Source of the DNA: an uncultured Flavihumibacter sp.
GTDB lineage: Bacteria; Bacteroidota; Bacteroidia; Chitinophagales; Chitinophagaceae
Length of the DNA stretch: 27,591 nt
Reading direction: 5' to 3'
NCBI GenBank assembly: GCA_946481605.1
Contig: CAMLPA010000006.1
Location: 1 to 27,591 of the forward strand
Made by a program: the position numbers and the translations under genes. Of the stretch, positions 16,197-25,582 are shown in pieces. The notes beneath the pieces are model-generated. The model ran no database searches, was not told the origin of the DNA, and saw nothing but the letters and a program-made list of their open reading frames with translations. Position 1 is the first letter of the stretch, and the number at the start of each line of letters is the position of its first letter.

Positions 16197-16789
16197 CAGT
16201 TCTTCTTCTTGTATTTGGAGTTGAGGCCATTCACTACGTCAGCGGTCACATCGTAGAGTGTGTCCTTGAAGTAGAAAAGTCCCGGTTCGTTGGCCATGAT
16301 GTAAGAATAGCCCTTGGTCTTGTTGTATTCTTTCAGGAAGTCTTCGATCTCCTTCTTAATGTTCGCTTTCAGCGTTTCATTCTGGTTGTAGAATTCCCTT
16401 TCCAGCGATTGTTTCCTGCTCTGGTAATTCTGTTCCATCTGGAAAAGTTCGCGTTGTGCGGCTTCTCCTTCGCTTTGAGACATGCTTGGACCGCGTTGGT
16501 TCAGTTCATTCATTCTTTTCTTGTAAGAACTTTCCAGTCCACCAAGTTCCCGCGCGATCTGTCCTTCTTTTCCTTTCAATTGCTCCAGCGCGTCTTTTAC
16601 GAGGTTATAACTCTTTTCTACGGAATCCATTTCAAAATAAGCCACCCGGAATTCATCAGGTGAAGCGGCTGCATTGTTACCGGCTGCTACTTTTTTGGCA
16701 CCATTGGGTTTATTGGAAAACTGAAAATAAAAAAGAACACCTACTGCCAGGAGCAGCAAAAGATTCAATGCAATTGAGAAATTCTTCAT
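16196..16789 (-). CDS. OmpH/Skp-like periplasmic coiled-coil protein
   Basis: The 197-residue product starts with one hydrophobic segment (MKNFSIALNLLLLLAVGVLF) that lacks a clear cleavage site, so it may be an N-terminal anchor into the periplasm. After a short linker come RVAYFEMDSVEKSYNLVKDA, the conserved OmpH opening, and about 90 residues of charged heptad-like coiled coil, ending in a small beta segment (KGYSYIMANEPGLFYFKDTL). Skp-type proteins chaperone unfolded outer-membrane proteins. I chose ATG 16789; the open frame to 16864 extends through the rpoC terminator and lacks similarity. It heads the ompH-DUF4254-GT9-ispD run. Confidence 0.87.
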   Translation of the reverse strand: MKNFSIALNLLLLLAVGVLFYFQFSNKPNGAKKVAAGNNAAASPDEFRVAYFEMDSVEKSYNLVKDALEQLKGKEGQIARELGGLESSYKKRMNELNQRGPSMSQSEGEAAQRELFQMEQNYQSRKQSLEREFYNQNETLKANIKKEIEDFLKEYNKTKGYSYIMANEPGLFYFKDTLYDVTADVVNGLNSKYKKKN

Positions 16790-16804
16790 GAAACCATGTT
16801 TGGT

Positions 16805-16812
16805 GAAAGATA
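16805..16812 (-). promoter_or_regulatory. Candidate -7 element of the ompH-like operon
   Basis: On the minus strand TATCTTTC, one base off TAnnTTTG, ends 15 nt before the ATG at 16789. It lies just downstream of the rpoC terminator, which fits a separate transcription unit. No clear -33 partner is seen. Confidence 0.35.
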
Positions 16813-16840
16813 TCCAAATGAGAGAATGGGAAATGTTAAG

Positions 16841-16878
16841 GAAAATAAAAAAGTAGGAAGCCAAGGACTTCCTACTTT
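16841..16878 (-). terminator. Intrinsic terminator of rpoC
   Basis: On the minus strand AAAGTAGGAAG, a 7-nt loop and CTTCCTACTTT form a perfect 11-bp stem followed by a T-rich tail. It begins 18 nt after the rpoC stop and separates rpoC from the ompH-like operon. Confidence 0.9.
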
Positions 16879-16896
16879 CAGTATGATGTGTATCAA

Positions 16897-19800
16897 TTAT
16901 TCGTCGTCATCGAAACTCATGGCTTCGCGGGTAGTTTGCAGCAGTTCGTATTCTTCCTTGCTGCCCACGATCATGTTTTCGAATTCTCTGAGACCGGTAC
17001 CTGCAGGTATCTGGTGACCAGTGATCACGTTTTCTTTCAGGCCGAGCATTTCATCGGTTTTACCCATGATGGCTGCGGAAGAAAGTACTTTCGTGGTTTC
17101 CTGGAACGATGCGGCGGAGATCCAGCTTTGTACACCCAGAGAGGCTTTGGTGATACCGAGCAGCAACGGATGTGAAGTAGCTGGTTCAGCGTCTCTGTAT
17201 TCAGCCAGTTTGCGGTCGGAGCGACGGAGTACGGAATTTTCTTCCCTTACTTCACGCAGACTCACAATTTGTCCAGCTTTCAGTTTAGTGGATTCACCTG
17301 CATCGGTGATGATCTTTTTATCGAAGATCCAGTCGTTCTCGTCGATGAAATCGAAACGGTCAACAGTATCTCCTTCGAGGAAACGGGTATCTCCGGCATC
17401 CAGGATTTCAACTTTTTTCATCATCTGGCGAACGATCACCTCGATGTGTTTGTCGTTGATTTTCACACCCTGCAAACGATATACTTCCTGGATTTCGTTC
17501 ACCACGTACTCCTGTACGGCGAACGGTCCTTTGATGGCGAGGATATCGAATGGAGCGATCTGTCCGTCGGAAAGTGCGGTACCTGCTTTTACGAAGTCAC
17601 CGTCCTGCGCCAGGATCTGGCGGGTCAGCGGAACCAGGTATTTCTTCACCACACCGTCTTTGGCTTCCACGATAATCTCGCGGTTACCACGTTTGATGTT
17701 ACCGAAGGAAACAACACCGTCGATCTCAGAAACGATCGCTGGGTTACCCGGGTTACGTGCTTCGAACAATTCAGTTACACGTGGCAGACCACCGGTGATG
17801 TCACGGAGTTTTCCGAGTACACGTGGAATCTTCACCAGTACCTGGCCGGCTTTCACTTCATCGCCCATGTCTACAGCAATGTGTGAACCCACTGGCAGGT
17901 TGTATGATTTCACCTCTTTCCCTTCCACGAAGATGGATGGGATACGAGTTTTGTCTTTTGTTTCAATTACCACTTTCTCGCGGTGACCGGTTTGTTCGTC
18001 GGACTCTTCACGGAAGGTAATACCTTCAATAACGTTCTCGAACTTAATGGTACCGGGGATTTCAGCGATGATAACGTTGTTATACGGGTCCCATGTACAG
18101 ATCGTATCCCCTTTGGCTACTTTCTGTCCGTCTTTCACTTTCAGGATAGAACCGTAAGGCACGTTGATTACGTTCAGGAGACGGTCGTTCTTCACGTCCA
18201 TGTTCCTGATTTCACCAGTACGTCCGATAACCACCTGTACTTTATCTCCTTCATTGTTTTCAGCGGTAACCGTACGGAGACCGTCGAACATCAATGTACC
18301 GTCGAACTTGGCGAGGATGGAAGATTCTACTGATGTAGAACCGGCCACACCACCCACGTGGAAGGTACGGAGGGTAAGCTGTGTACCTGGTTCACCGATG
18401 GATTGAGCTGCGATGATACCCACCGCATCGCCGCGTTGAGCGGTATAACCTGTTGCCAGGTTTTTACCATAACACCTTACGCATACCCCGCGCTTGCTTT
18501 CGCAAGTAAGTACGGAGCGGATTTCCACGGTTTCGATACCGGCTTCTTCGATGGCTTTGGCGATATCTTCAGTGATCTGCTCACCTGCGGTGATCAGCAC
18601 TTCTTCTGTAAGCGGGTTCAGCACATCGTGGAGGGAAGTACGTCCGAGGATACGGTCATACAGCGGTTCTACGATGTCTTCGTTGTCTTTCAACGCTGAA
18701 GTAGCGATACCACGGAGGGTGCCGCAATCTTCTTCGTTGATCACCACATCCTGGGCAACGTCCACCAAACGACGGGTCAGGTAACCCGCATCCGCCGTTT
18801 TCAGGGCCGTGTCCGCCAGACCCTTACGGGCACCGTGGGTAGAGATGAAGTAATCCAATACGTTCAGGCCACCTTTAAAGTTAGAGAGGATCGGGTTTTC
18901 GATGATCTCTGAACCGGTAGAACCTGATTTACGTGGTTTCGCCATCAGTCCCCTGATACCAGCCAACTGCTTGATCTGCTGTTTGGAACCACGGGCACCG
19001 GAATCCAGCATCATGTACACAGAGTTGAAGCCCTGCTTGTTGGTCGCCAGTTCACGGATCAGTGTTTCAGTGATGCGGGTATCCACGCGTGACCAGATAT
19101 CGATGATCTGGTTGTAACGTTCGTTGTTGGTGATCAATCCCATGTTGTAGTTCTCCCACACTTCTTCCACTTCAGACTTCGCCTGGTCGAGGAGTTCTTC
19201 TTTTGTATCGGGGATGATCAGGTCGTTGATGTTGAACGACAAGCCGCCTTTGAAGGCCATACGGAAACCGAGTTGCTTGATGTCGTCCAGGAACTTCGCC
19301 GCTTTTGGTATATCGGTGATCTTGATGATCTCACCGATGATCTCCCGAAGGGATTTCTTTGTAGCGAGCGCGTTCACATAACCAACTTCTTTCGGAACGA
19401 ACTGGTTGAAAAGAATACGTCCCACTGTTGTTTCCAGCAGTTTCTTTTCCAGTTGTCCCTGTTTATTGCGCACGTCCACTTTCACTTTGATGGTGGCGTG
19501 GAGGTCAATTCTTTTTTCGTTGTAAGCGATGATCACTTCTTCCGGGGAGTAGAAAGCCATGCCTTCTCCGCGAATGGTTTCTTCCGCATTGGTTTTCTTA
19601 CCCTTGGTAATGTAGTACAGGCCGAGAACCATGTCCTGAGAAGGCAGGGTGATGGGCGTACCATTCTGTGGGTTAAGAATGTTGTGGGAAGAAAGCATCA
19701 GCAATTGGGCTTCCAGGATAGCTGCACTGCTCAGGGGCACGTGCACGGCCATCTGGTCACCGTCGAAGTCGGCGTTGAACGAAGTGGTTACCAGCGGGTG

Positions 19801-21189
19801 AAGCTGGATGGCCTTACCTTCAATGAGGCGGGGCTGGAACGCCTGGATAGACAGACGGTGCAGCGTTGGGGCCCTGTTCAACATTACGGGGTGACCTTTC
19901 AGGATGTTCTCGAGGATATCCCAGATCACGGCTTCTTTCTTATCTACCAGTTTGCGGGCGCTCTTCACCGTTTTCACGATACCGCGCTCAATGAGCTTAC
20001 GGATGATGAATGGTTTGAACAGTTCTGCCGCCATGTCTTTTGGCAGACCGCATTCGTGCATTTTCATTTCAGGTCCTACCACGATAACGGAACGACCGGA
20101 GTAGTCAACACGTTTACCGAGGAGGTTCTGACGGAAACGACCTTGTTTACCTTTCAGTACATCGGAAAGGGATTTCAGGGCACGTCCACCTTCCGCTTTC
20201 ACGGCGTTCGACTTACGGCTGTTATCGAACAGGGAGTCGATCGCTTCCTGGAGCATCCTTTTTTCGTTACGAAGGATTACTTCAGGCGCTTTGATCTCCA
20301 ACAGTCTTTTCAGACGGTTGTTCCGTATGATCACCCTTCTGTAGAGGTCGTTCAGGTCGGAAGACGCGAAACGGCCGCCATCCAGGGGAACCAGCGGACG
20401 GAGTTCAGGCGGAATAACAGGAATGTACTGCATTACCATCCACTCGGGGCGGTTGGTGATGCGGGTATTGGCATCGCGGAACGCTTCTACCACGCTCAGA
20501 CGCTTGAGGGCATCGGCCTTCCTTTGCTGGGAAGTTTCGGTAGCGGCGGCATTACGGAGGTCAAATGAAAGTTGGTCGAGGTCGATGCGGGCCAGCAGGT
20601 CGTGCACTGCTTCAGCACCCATCTTCGCGATGAATTTGTTCGGGTCCTCATCAGGGAGATACTGGTTGTCCTTCGGAAGGGTTTCCAGGATTTCCAGGTA
20701 TTCTTCTTCTGTGAGAAGATCGCCATAGTTCTGCCCTTTATCAGCGCGGATACCGGACTGGATCACCACGAAACGTTCGTAGTACACGATGCTTTCCAGT
20801 TTCTTGGAACTCATCCCCAGCAGGTAACCGATCTTATTGGGAAGGCTTTTGAAATACCAGATGTGTACAATAGGCACCACCAGCTTGATGTGCCCCATTC
20901 TTTCACGGCGCACTTTCTTTTCGGTAACCTCTACCCCGCAACGGTCGCACACAATTCCTTTGTAACGAATCCTCTTGTACTTTCCGCAGGCGCACTCATA
21001 ATCTTTTACCGGACCAAAAATACGCTCGCAGAACAAACCATCTCTTTCAGGTTTGTACGTACGGTAGTTGATGGTTTCCGGCTTCAGCACTTCCCCATAG
21101 GAGCGCTCCAGAATGGAGTCGGGAGAGGCCAATCCAATGGTGATCTGAGAGAAATTGAACCTGGGACGGTTTTCTTTTTTAATAGCCAT
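16897..21189 (-). CDS. rpoC: DNA-directed RNA polymerase subunit beta'
   Basis: The 1430-residue protein is the large beta' subunit, carrying the active-site magnesium triad in NADFDGDQ (472-479; Asp474, Asp476, Asp478). The N-terminal zinc site uses Cys66, Cys68, Cys81 and Cys84, and a second zinc cluster lies in [31 protein letters not shown] marks the bridge-helix/F-loop region, and [16 protein letters not shown] the trigger loop. The acidic tail ends SFDDDE. Length is normal for Bacteroidota. The start ATG 21189 is followed directly by [15 protein letters not shown], as in the family. A full promoter lies upstream and a terminator downstream, so it can be a single-gene unit. rpoB is not adjacent, which is unusual. 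Confidence 0.98.
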   Translation of the reverse strand: MAIKKENRPRFNFSQITIGLASPDSILERSYGEVLKPETINYRTYKPERDGLFCERIFGPVKDYECACGKYKRIRYKGIVCDRCGVEVTEKKVRRERMGHIKLVVPIVHIWYFKSLPNKIGYLLGMSSKKLESIVYYERFVVIQSGIRADKGQNYGDLLTEEEYLEILETLPKDNQYLPDEDPNKFIAKMGAEAVHDLLARIDLDQLSFDLRNAAATETSQQRKADALKRLSVVEAFRDANTRITNRPEWMVMQYIPVIPPELRPLVPLDGGRFASSDLNDLYRRVIIRNNRLKRLLEIKAPEVILRNEKRMLQEAIDSLFDNSRKSNAVKAEGGRALKSLSDVLKGKQGRFRQNLLGKRVDYSGRSVIVVGPEMKMHECGLPKDMAAELFKPFIIRKLIERGIVKTVKSARKLVDKKEAVIWDILENILKGHPVMLNRAPTLHRLSIQAFQPRLIEGKAIQLHPLVTTSFNADFDGDQMAVHVPLSSAAILEAQLLMLSSHNILNPQNGTPITLPSQDMVLGLYYITKGKKTNAEETIRGEGMAFYSPEEVIIAYNEKRIDLHATIKVKVDVRNKQGQLEKKLLETTVGRILFNQFVPKEVGYVNALATKKSLREIIGEIIKITDIPKAAKFLDDIKQLGFRMAFKGGLSFNINDLIIPDTKEELLDQAKSEVEEVWENYNMGLITNNERYNQIIDIWSRVDTRITETLIRELATNKQGFNSVYMMLDSGARGSKQQIKQLAGIRGLMAKPRKSGSTGSEIIENPILSNFKGGLNVLDYFISTHGARKGLADTALKTADAGYLTRRLVDVAQDVVINEEDCGTLRGIATSALKDNEDIVEPLYDRILGRTSLHDVLNPLTEEVLITAGEQITEDIAKAIEEAGIETVEIRSVLTCESKRGVCVRCYGKNLATGYTAQRGDAVGIIAAQSIGEPGTQLTLRTFHVGGVAGSTSVESSILAKFDGTLMFDGLRTVTAENNEGDKVQVVIGRTGEIRNMDVKNDRLLNVINVPYGSILKVKDGQKVAKGDTICTWDPYNNVIIAEIPGTIKFENVIEGITFREESDEQTGHREKVVIETKDKTRIPSIFVEGKEVKSYNLPVGSHIAVDMGDEVKAGQVLVKIPRVLGKLRDITGGLPRVTELFEARNPGNPAIVSEIDGVVSFGNIKRGNREIIVEAKDGVVKKYLVPLTRQILAQDGDFVKAGTALSDGQIAPFDILAIKGPFAVQEYVVNEIQEVYRLQGVKINDKHIEVIVRQMMKKVEILDAGDTRFLEGDTVDRFDFIDENDWIFDKKIITDAGESTKLKAGQIVSLREVREENSVLRRSDRKLAEYRDAEPATSHPLLLGITKASLGVQSWISAASFQETTKVLSSAAIMGKTDEMLGLKENVITGHQIPAGTGLREFENMIVGSKEEYELLQTTREAMSFDDDE

Positions 21190-21263
21190 AGATCTATAGC
21201 AGGTTGTTTAAATTTTTCGAGATTCAGGGAAAAATAGCCAATGATCCCAAAATAAATAGTGGG

Positions 21264-21271
21264 CAAAGGTA
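21264..21271 (-). promoter_or_regulatory. Candidate rpoC promoter, -7 element
   Basis: On the minus strand a perfect TACCTTTG lies 75-82 nt upstream of the rpoC ATG. The -33 region is T-rich, not a clear TTTG. The leader would be about 70 nt with no obvious open frame. It shows that rpoC need not depend on an rpoB promoter. Confidence 0.55.
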
Positions 21272-21303
21272 GGAAATTATTACGGAAAAAAAATAATTGA
21301 TCG

Positions 21304-22500
21304 CTAATACAGGAACCCGAACAACCAAAGTGGTATTTTATTGCCGGTTCCGCTTTCGATATCGTCCAAAGCCAGGAAAGCATCCGGCTCGTTGTTAACC
21401 TGTGCGGCATCTTTGGTTCTCCCTCCCACTTCGATGATCCATTTTTCTTCCACCAGGAAATCTCCCTTAACCGGAAGTGAAACAAGATAACCTGCATTGC
21501 GGAGTTGATTCAAAAAGAATGTTTCTCTCAAGCTGCCTTTGTCCACATTCGATGGTGCGAGGGCATATTGAAGATTGGGGTTTTCCAGGTAGATTTTATC
21601 AGGCTTCTGGAGGATGCTGATGCTTTTTCCTGCCGCGGAAAGACTGTTCATCAACCTTGCTCTTTCAAGGTAATGAAGGTATTGTAGCAGACTGGTTCTG
21701 CTGATTCCCGTCTTTTCGCTCAGTTTACTGATATTGGGTTTGAAAGGTACATTCGAAGCCAAGATCGCCAGCAACTGAATAATTTTTCTGGCACTTCGGG
21801 CATCTACCTGTTCGATAAAACTCAGTTCCGTCTCTATGATAAAGCGGACGATCTGCTGTAATCTGATCAGATAAGTATTGGTGTTTTCATTAAAAAAAGG
21901 ATAATATCCCTGTTTAAGGTAGGCTTCAAAAAACTGTAATGGCCTGATATTCTGAGAAATAGATAAAGCTATTGCCTTATGATCGGTCATCAGTTTATCC
22001 AGCGATATGGGTTCAAACTCTGCAACATTCTGGAAATAAAGATATTCCCGGAAAGAAAGGCCACCCAGTTCGTAAAAGATGGCCCTTCTGCTAAGATCGG
22101 CCTCCTCCTGGTAGATATCGATCAGTGAGGAGCCGGTAAAAACGATACTGATGTCTTTGAATGTATCATAAATATTCTTTATTTCTCTTGCCCAGGTAGG
22201 ATACTTATGAACTTCATCCAGAAACAAATATCTCCCTCCCTTCTGCCTAAAAGAAACAACAAAATCATATAACTGATTGTTACTGAAGTAAATATCATCA
22301 AGCGTGATATAAACCCCCTCTTTGCTAAAGCTATCTTGTAGTTTTGCACGCTGCAAAAGAAGGGTGGTTTTCCCGGTTCCCCGTGCTCCTAATACACCAA
22401 TTAACCTGTCGTTCCAGTCTATTTTACCGTACAACTTCCTTAGGAAAGACGTGGGAGTATTGTTTATTACATAGTCCGACTTAATAAATAAATTTTCCAT
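21304..22500 (-). CDS. AAA-family ATPase with DUF4143 C-terminal domain
   Basis: The 398-residue protein has a Walker A GARGTGKTT (38-46), Walker B FLDEVHKYP with Asp95-Glu96, and a sensor-like FTGSS (121-125), the arrangement of AAA_14. A middle winged-helix-like segment (LSEKTGISRTSLLQYLHYLE) and a C-terminal nuclease-like DUF4143 part (WIIEVGGRTKDA) complete it. These proteins are widespread, function is not established, and some resemble defence or toxin-antitoxin ATPases. The gene is visibly more AT-rich than rpoC and the leu genes, as expected for an accessory, perhaps acquired, gene. It lies between rpoC and a TPR-like gene on the same strand, with its own promoter and operator-like repeats upstream. 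Confidence 0.87.
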   Translation of the reverse strand: MENLFIKSDYVINNTPTSFLRKLYGKIDWNDRLIGVLGARGTGKTTLLLQRAKLQDSFSKEGVYITLDDIYFSNNQLYDFVVSFRQKGGRYLFLDEVHKYPTWAREIKNIYDTFKDISIVFTGSSLIDIYQEEADLSRRAIFYELGGLSFREYLYFQNVAEFEPISLDKLMTDHKAIALSISQNIRPLQFFEAYLKQGYYPFFNENTNTYLIRLQQIVRFIIETELSFIEQVDARSARKIIQLLAILASNVPFKPNISKLSEKTGISRTSLLQYLHYLERARLMNSLSAAGKSISILQKPDKIYLENPNLQYALAPSNVDKGSLRETFFLNQLRNAGYLVSLPVKGDFLVEEKWIIEVGGRTKDAAQVNNEPDAFLALDDIESGTGNKIPLWLFGFLY

Positions 22501-22517
22501 TTGTTCAGTTAACTAGA

Positions 22518-22525
22518 CAAATGTA
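22518..22525 (-). promoter_or_regulatory. Promoter (-7 element) of the AAA/DUF4143 gene
   Basis: A perfect TACATTTG on the minus strand, 18 nt upstream of the ATG at 22500. The -33 position falls inside the first 17-bp repeat, which would let a bound protein block transcription. Confidence 0.5.
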
Positions 22526-22531
22526 CCTATT

Positions 22532-22581
22532 TTTTGTTAATCGTAAAATACAAAATCAACAAAATTTTGTCTATCGCAAAA
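22532..22581. promoter_or_regulatory. Two tandem 17-bp operator-like repeats
   Basis: TTTTGTTAATCGTAAAA (22532-22548) and TTTTGTCTATCGCAAAA (22565-22581) agree at 14 of 17 positions and start 33 bp apart, about three helical turns. The second is also part of TTGTCT-N8-AGACAA, and a perfect 12-bp palindrome ACAAAATTTTGT precedes it at 22559-22570. Both lie directly upstream of the promoter of the AAA/DUF4143 gene and just after the stop of the TPR-like gene. Confidence 0.5.
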
Positions 22582-22587
22582 GACAAT

Positions 22588-24147
22588 CTACTCCTTCTTC
22601 CCATTCTTCCGCCCCCGGATATACCGCCGCCGGATCACTTCCTGTACCGGCACACCCTCAATTTTACTCTCCAGCCATCCTATAATGTCCAGGTACATAT
22701 ATGACCTGCTTTCCAATGGTTTACCTTGGTGTTTCTCCAATTTTCCTTTCAGTACTTTGAAGGCGGCTTTCAACTTAATTGGAGTCATGTAGAATGATTT
22801 CCGGAGGAATCCGAATATCTCTTCTTCTACCACACTGAGGTTCTGCATTTTGGCCATGAACCGGAAAACAGATTTGATCAGGTATTCCAGCAGATCATAG
22901 TTCCCCAGTTCGTAGTGCGCGATAAGGTGAAGCAGGCGGGAATAACACTGCAGATCGGTACGGAGATCCACTTTCCAGTGGATGATGCGATTCAGGTATT
23001 CGATGGCTTTTTCATTGTTGCCACTGCCGAAATACAAACAGGCTATCTTGTAATAAAATATGAGGATACGATGTCTATCTAATTGTAATTCAAACTCTTT
23101 TAACTTTTCTTCAATTTCCGGAACCAGTTCGAGTCCTGTGGAAAAGGTACCTTCCATAAAATGTTTATTGATCCTCGCAGTTTGCAGATATACAAAGGTT
23201 TGTATACGGCTATTATCATTACAATTGCCACAATCTGAATCGGCGAAGGCTTCGAACTGTTTAAGCGCTTCGTTGAACTTATCTCCGTTGCCCAACATAA
23301 AATGTGCCCCGAGTAAATTGTGTAATCCCTTAATGTATTGCCCTGTTTCAATCTGGATCATGAAGGGGTGCTGGGAGAAAAGATCCACCCATTTCTGTGT
23401 GTAACGGTAGTACTGGAGCAGGTCCTGCAGGATGAAAGCGTACCAGCAATAGCATTGCCAGAGGTATAACTTTTCGTAAAAACCCAGTTGAGCGGCTTCT
23501 ACCGGTGGCAGTTTGGTTTCATAAAAAAGTTTAAGTGCTGATACATCCTTCTCATCACGCGCGTGTCCCATTTTGATGTACCAACTGTACAACTGGAGGG
23601 CCAGGTTCGACAATTTATTGATTAAGGCAAGGTGCGCGGTCACCTGTTCGGTTTCCCGGGAAAGTTGTTCTGCCCTGTCCTCCATGCTTCGGGTGATGTG
23701 CAGTCCTTCGATCTTTTTTTCGAAGATAATGGCCTGGAGCGCGAAGGTGTACTGAAACCTGGAAAGCGCGTTTTCCTTGATCTTATCGAGGAGTTTCAGG
23801 CTCTGATGGTAAAGCCCTTTATTATAAAGTATACGGGCAAAATCCATCTGCTCGTGCAACTGGATGTCGATATTTTCTTCATCGCGCATCAGCCTCAGGC
23901 TCGCCAGTATCTGCCGGTACAACTGGGCTTTCATGTTGGAAAGCTGTTGCTTTTTAATGTCCGGGCTCTTTTTCAGCAGCAGGCTTTCATCGTATTCCTC
24001 CATTTTATCGAGGGCATCAAAAAGTTGTACCGATTTCAGGTCGCCCTGAACAGTATTGCGGCCCATGTAGAGCTTAAAATTGCGCTTTTCGGACTTCTCC
24101 AGCGACTTTATGAGTTGGTATACAGTGTCTGCGGAACGGTTGGGCAT
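22588..24147 (-). CDS. Large TPR-like helical protein, function unknown
   Basis: The 519-residue protein is nearly all alpha-helical. The opening MPNRSADTVYQLIKSLEKSE is of a type I associate with conserved Chitinophagaceae proteins. Helical repeat features are seen at about 100-200 (ARILYNKGLYHQSLKLLDKI) and 355-400 (YYKIACLYFGSGNNEKAIEY), which look like tetratricopeptide repeats. There is no signal peptide or membrane segment, so it should be cytoplasmic. A CGNC motif lies near residue 310 within an otherwise ordinary stretch. A basic tail (RRRYIRGRKNGKKE) ends it. I do not recognise a function. It diverges from leuA, and a weak TACCTTTA element (24157-24164) before its ATG may be its promoter. 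Confidence 0.8.
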   Translation of the reverse strand: MPNRSADTVYQLIKSLEKSEKRNFKLYMGRNTVQGDLKSVQLFDALDKMEEYDESLLLKKSPDIKKQQLSNMKAQLYRQILASLRLMRDEENIDIQLHEQMDFARILYNKGLYHQSLKLLDKIKENALSRFQYTFALQAIIFEKKIEGLHITRSMEDRAEQLSRETEQVTAHLALINKLSNLALQLYSWYIKMGHARDEKDVSALKLFYETKLPPVEAAQLGFYEKLYLWQCYCWYAFILQDLLQYYRYTQKWVDLFSQHPFMIQIETGQYIKGLHNLLGAHFMLGNGDKFNEALKQFEAFADSDCGNCNDNSRIQTFVYLQTARINKHFMEGTFSTGLELVPEIEEKLKEFELQLDRHRILIFYYKIACLYFGSGNNEKAIEYLNRIIHWKVDLRTDLQCYSRLLHLIAHYELGNYDLLEYLIKSVFRFMAKMQNLSVVEEEIFGFLRKSFYMTPIKLKAAFKVLKGKLEKHQGKPLESRSYMYLDIIGWLESKIEGVPVQEVIRRRYIRGRKNGKKE

Positions 24148-24236
24148 CGTAATTTTTAAAGGTAAGAATCCTTAACCAGCTTGCGTTTCAGCGATTTTTC
24201 GCTCCATTGTGGAGTGTAAAAAAGCGCATGTTTTGG

Positions 24237-24268
24237 TTTGATTACGAAAATAAGGAAAGATATTTTCG
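24237..24268 (+). promoter_or_regulatory. Candidate leuA promoter
   Basis: TTTG (24237-24240), a 20-nt spacer and TATTTTCG (24261-24268) fit the Bacteroidota promoter pattern except for one base. Transcription would begin near 24271-24275, so the RNA would start at or near the left arm of the hairpin below. A second, weaker TACTTTTA lies just before the ATG. Confidence 0.5.
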
Positions 24269-24272
24269 TTAC

Positions 24273-24341
24273 GCAGACTGTTTACAAATTCATACGGCAG
24301 GCAATACAAAAAAATAAGCAGTCTGCACTTTTTTTACTTTT
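24273..24341 (+). promoter_or_regulatory. Terminator-like leader hairpin upstream of leuA
   Basis: GCAGACTGTTTA (24273-24284) pairs with TAAGCAGTCTGC (24315-24326): 12 bp with a single G-U. The loop is 30 nt and the right arm is followed by ACTTTTTTTACTTTT (24327-24341), as in an intrinsic terminator. The leuA ATG comes 10 nt later. In the leuA frame, codons just after the stem read Leu-Phe-Leu-Leu-Leu-Thr-Leu-Thr before the Met. A leucine-linked attenuator, or a 5' stabilising stem-loop, are both possible. Confidence 0.5.
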
Positions 24342-24351
24342 AACGCTAACT

Positions 24352-25521
24352 ATGAACGGTACTAAGATCCACATTTTCGACACCACCCTGCGCGATGGCG
24401 AGCAGGTTCCGGGCTGTAAACTGAATACGAAGGAGAAAGTTCAACTGGCGGAAAAACTGGAAGCGTTGGGTGTGGATGTGATCGAAGCGGGATTTCCAAT
24501 TTCCAGTCCGGGCGATTTTCAATCGGTACAGGAGATAGCCCGTATCGTAAAGAACGCCACTGTTTGCGGGTTAAGCCGCGCTGTGCAGAAAGATATTGAA
24601 GCTGCCGCCGAAGCGCTAAAGCCAGCCAAAAGGCCCCGCATTCATACCGGGATCGGCACTTCCGATTCCCACATTAAATCTAAATTCAATTCCACCCGTG
24701 AGGATATCCTCCAAAGGGCGATCCAGTGTGTGAAATGGGCACGCAACTTTGTGGGTGATGTGGAATTTTACGCGGAAGACGCGGGCAGAACAGACAATGA
24801 ATACCTCGCACGTGTGGTGGAAGCGGTGATTGCTGCCGGCGCTACCGTGGTGAATATTCCTGATACCACCGGCTACTGTTTGCCACACCAGTATGGCGAG
24901 AAGATCGCTTACCTGATGAACAACGTGCCGAATATCGACAAGGCTATTCTCTCCTGCCATTGCCATAACGACCTGGGCCTGGCCACCGCCAACTCCATCG
25001 CAGGAGCCATGGCAGGCGCCCGCCAGATCGAATGTACCATCAACGGCATCGGTGAGAGAGCTGGAAACACCTCGCTGGAAGAAGTAGTAATGGTGATCCA
25101 GCAACACAAACACCTGGGACTGTACACCGGGATCGATGCCACACAGCTCAACCCGATGAGCCGGTTGGTTTCCGATACCATGCGGATGCCCGTGCAACCC
25201 AACAAAGCCATCGTAGGCGCGAACGCGTTCTCGCACTCCTCCGGTATTCACCAGGATGGATTCCTGAAAGATACCAGCACCTACGAAATCATCGCCCCCG
25301 AAGAAGTGGGCGCTGAAAGCTCCAAAATCGTGCTCACCGCACGCAGCGGACGTTCCGCACTCGCCTACCGTTTCCTGAAACTCGGCTTCGAGTTCAACAG
25401 GAACGATGTGGATGTGCTGTACGACAGGTTCCTGCAGGTGGCCGACAGTAAAAAAGAAGTAGAGGACGCCGACCTGGCCACCCTCGCCAAATCATACAAA
25501 GCCGAAACAGTACACGCATAG
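24352..25521 (+). CDS. leuA: 2-isopropylmalate synthase, short form
   Basis: LeuA condenses acetyl-CoA with 2-oxoisovalerate, the first committed step to leucine. The 389-residue protein carries [12 protein letters not shown] (10-21) with the metal-binding Asp, [10 protein letters not shown], the metal pair in HCHND (203-207), [10 protein letters not shown], and [12 protein letters not shown]. It stops after the second subdomain ([19 protein letters not shown]), so the approximately 120-residue C-terminal regulatory domain that binds leucine in E. coli-type enzymes (about 520 residues) is missing. The start ATG 24352 (MNGTKIHIF) fits the family; an in-frame TTG at 24238 would add 38 residues with no similarity. 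leuC and leuD follow, which favours isopropylmalate synthase over homocitrate synthase. Control may instead lie in the leader. Confidence 0.92.
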   Translation: MNGTKIHIFDTTLRDGEQVPGCKLNTKEKVQLAEKLEALGVDVIEAGFPISSPGDFQSVQEIARIVKNATVCGLSRAVQKDIEAAAEALKPAKRPRIHTGIGTSDSHIKSKFNSTREDILQRAIQCVKWARNFVGDVEFYAEDAGRTDNEYLARVVEAVIAAGATVVNIPDTTGYCLPHQYGEKIAYLMNNVPNIDKAILSCHCHNDLGLATANSIAGAMAGARQIECTINGIGERAGNTSLEEVVMVIQQHKHLGLYTGIDATQLNPMSRLVSDTMRMPVQPNKAIVGANAFSHSSGIHQDGFLKDTSTYEIIAPEEVGAESSKIVLTARSGRSALAYRFLKLGFEFNRNDVDVLYDRFLQVADSKKEVEDADLATLAKSYKAETVHA

Positions 25522-25582
25522 TACCTGCCGCTCTGTTGCACAACATAACGGCAAGTTTTCACATGTGTTTTAGTTTAGGTAC

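Noticed and set aside
16790..16864. Extension of the OmpH-like protein by 25 residues
   Set aside because: It would start inside the rpoC terminator stem and covers the candidate promoter; the hydrophobic anchor begins properly at 16789.
17021..17986. A 321-codon plus-strand open frame
   Set aside because: Antisense to rpoC, Ser/Arg/Pro-rich, with no recognisable motif or start context.
19273..20568. A 431-codon open frame on the plus strand
   Set aside because: It lies entirely antisense to rpoC, which has full family motifs. The product has low-complexity Phe/His/Val-rich composition typical of a reverse-strand shadow.
24201..24214. CTCCA-TTG-TGGAG mini-dyad upstream of leuA
   Set aside because: The arms are only 5 bp, which is common by chance in a region of this size.
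24238..24351. A 38-residue N-terminal extension of LeuA from a TTG codon
   Set aside because: The TTG overlaps the -33 element of the candidate promoter, and the extension passes through the hairpin and does not match LeuA; kept only as a possible source of leucine codons in the leader.
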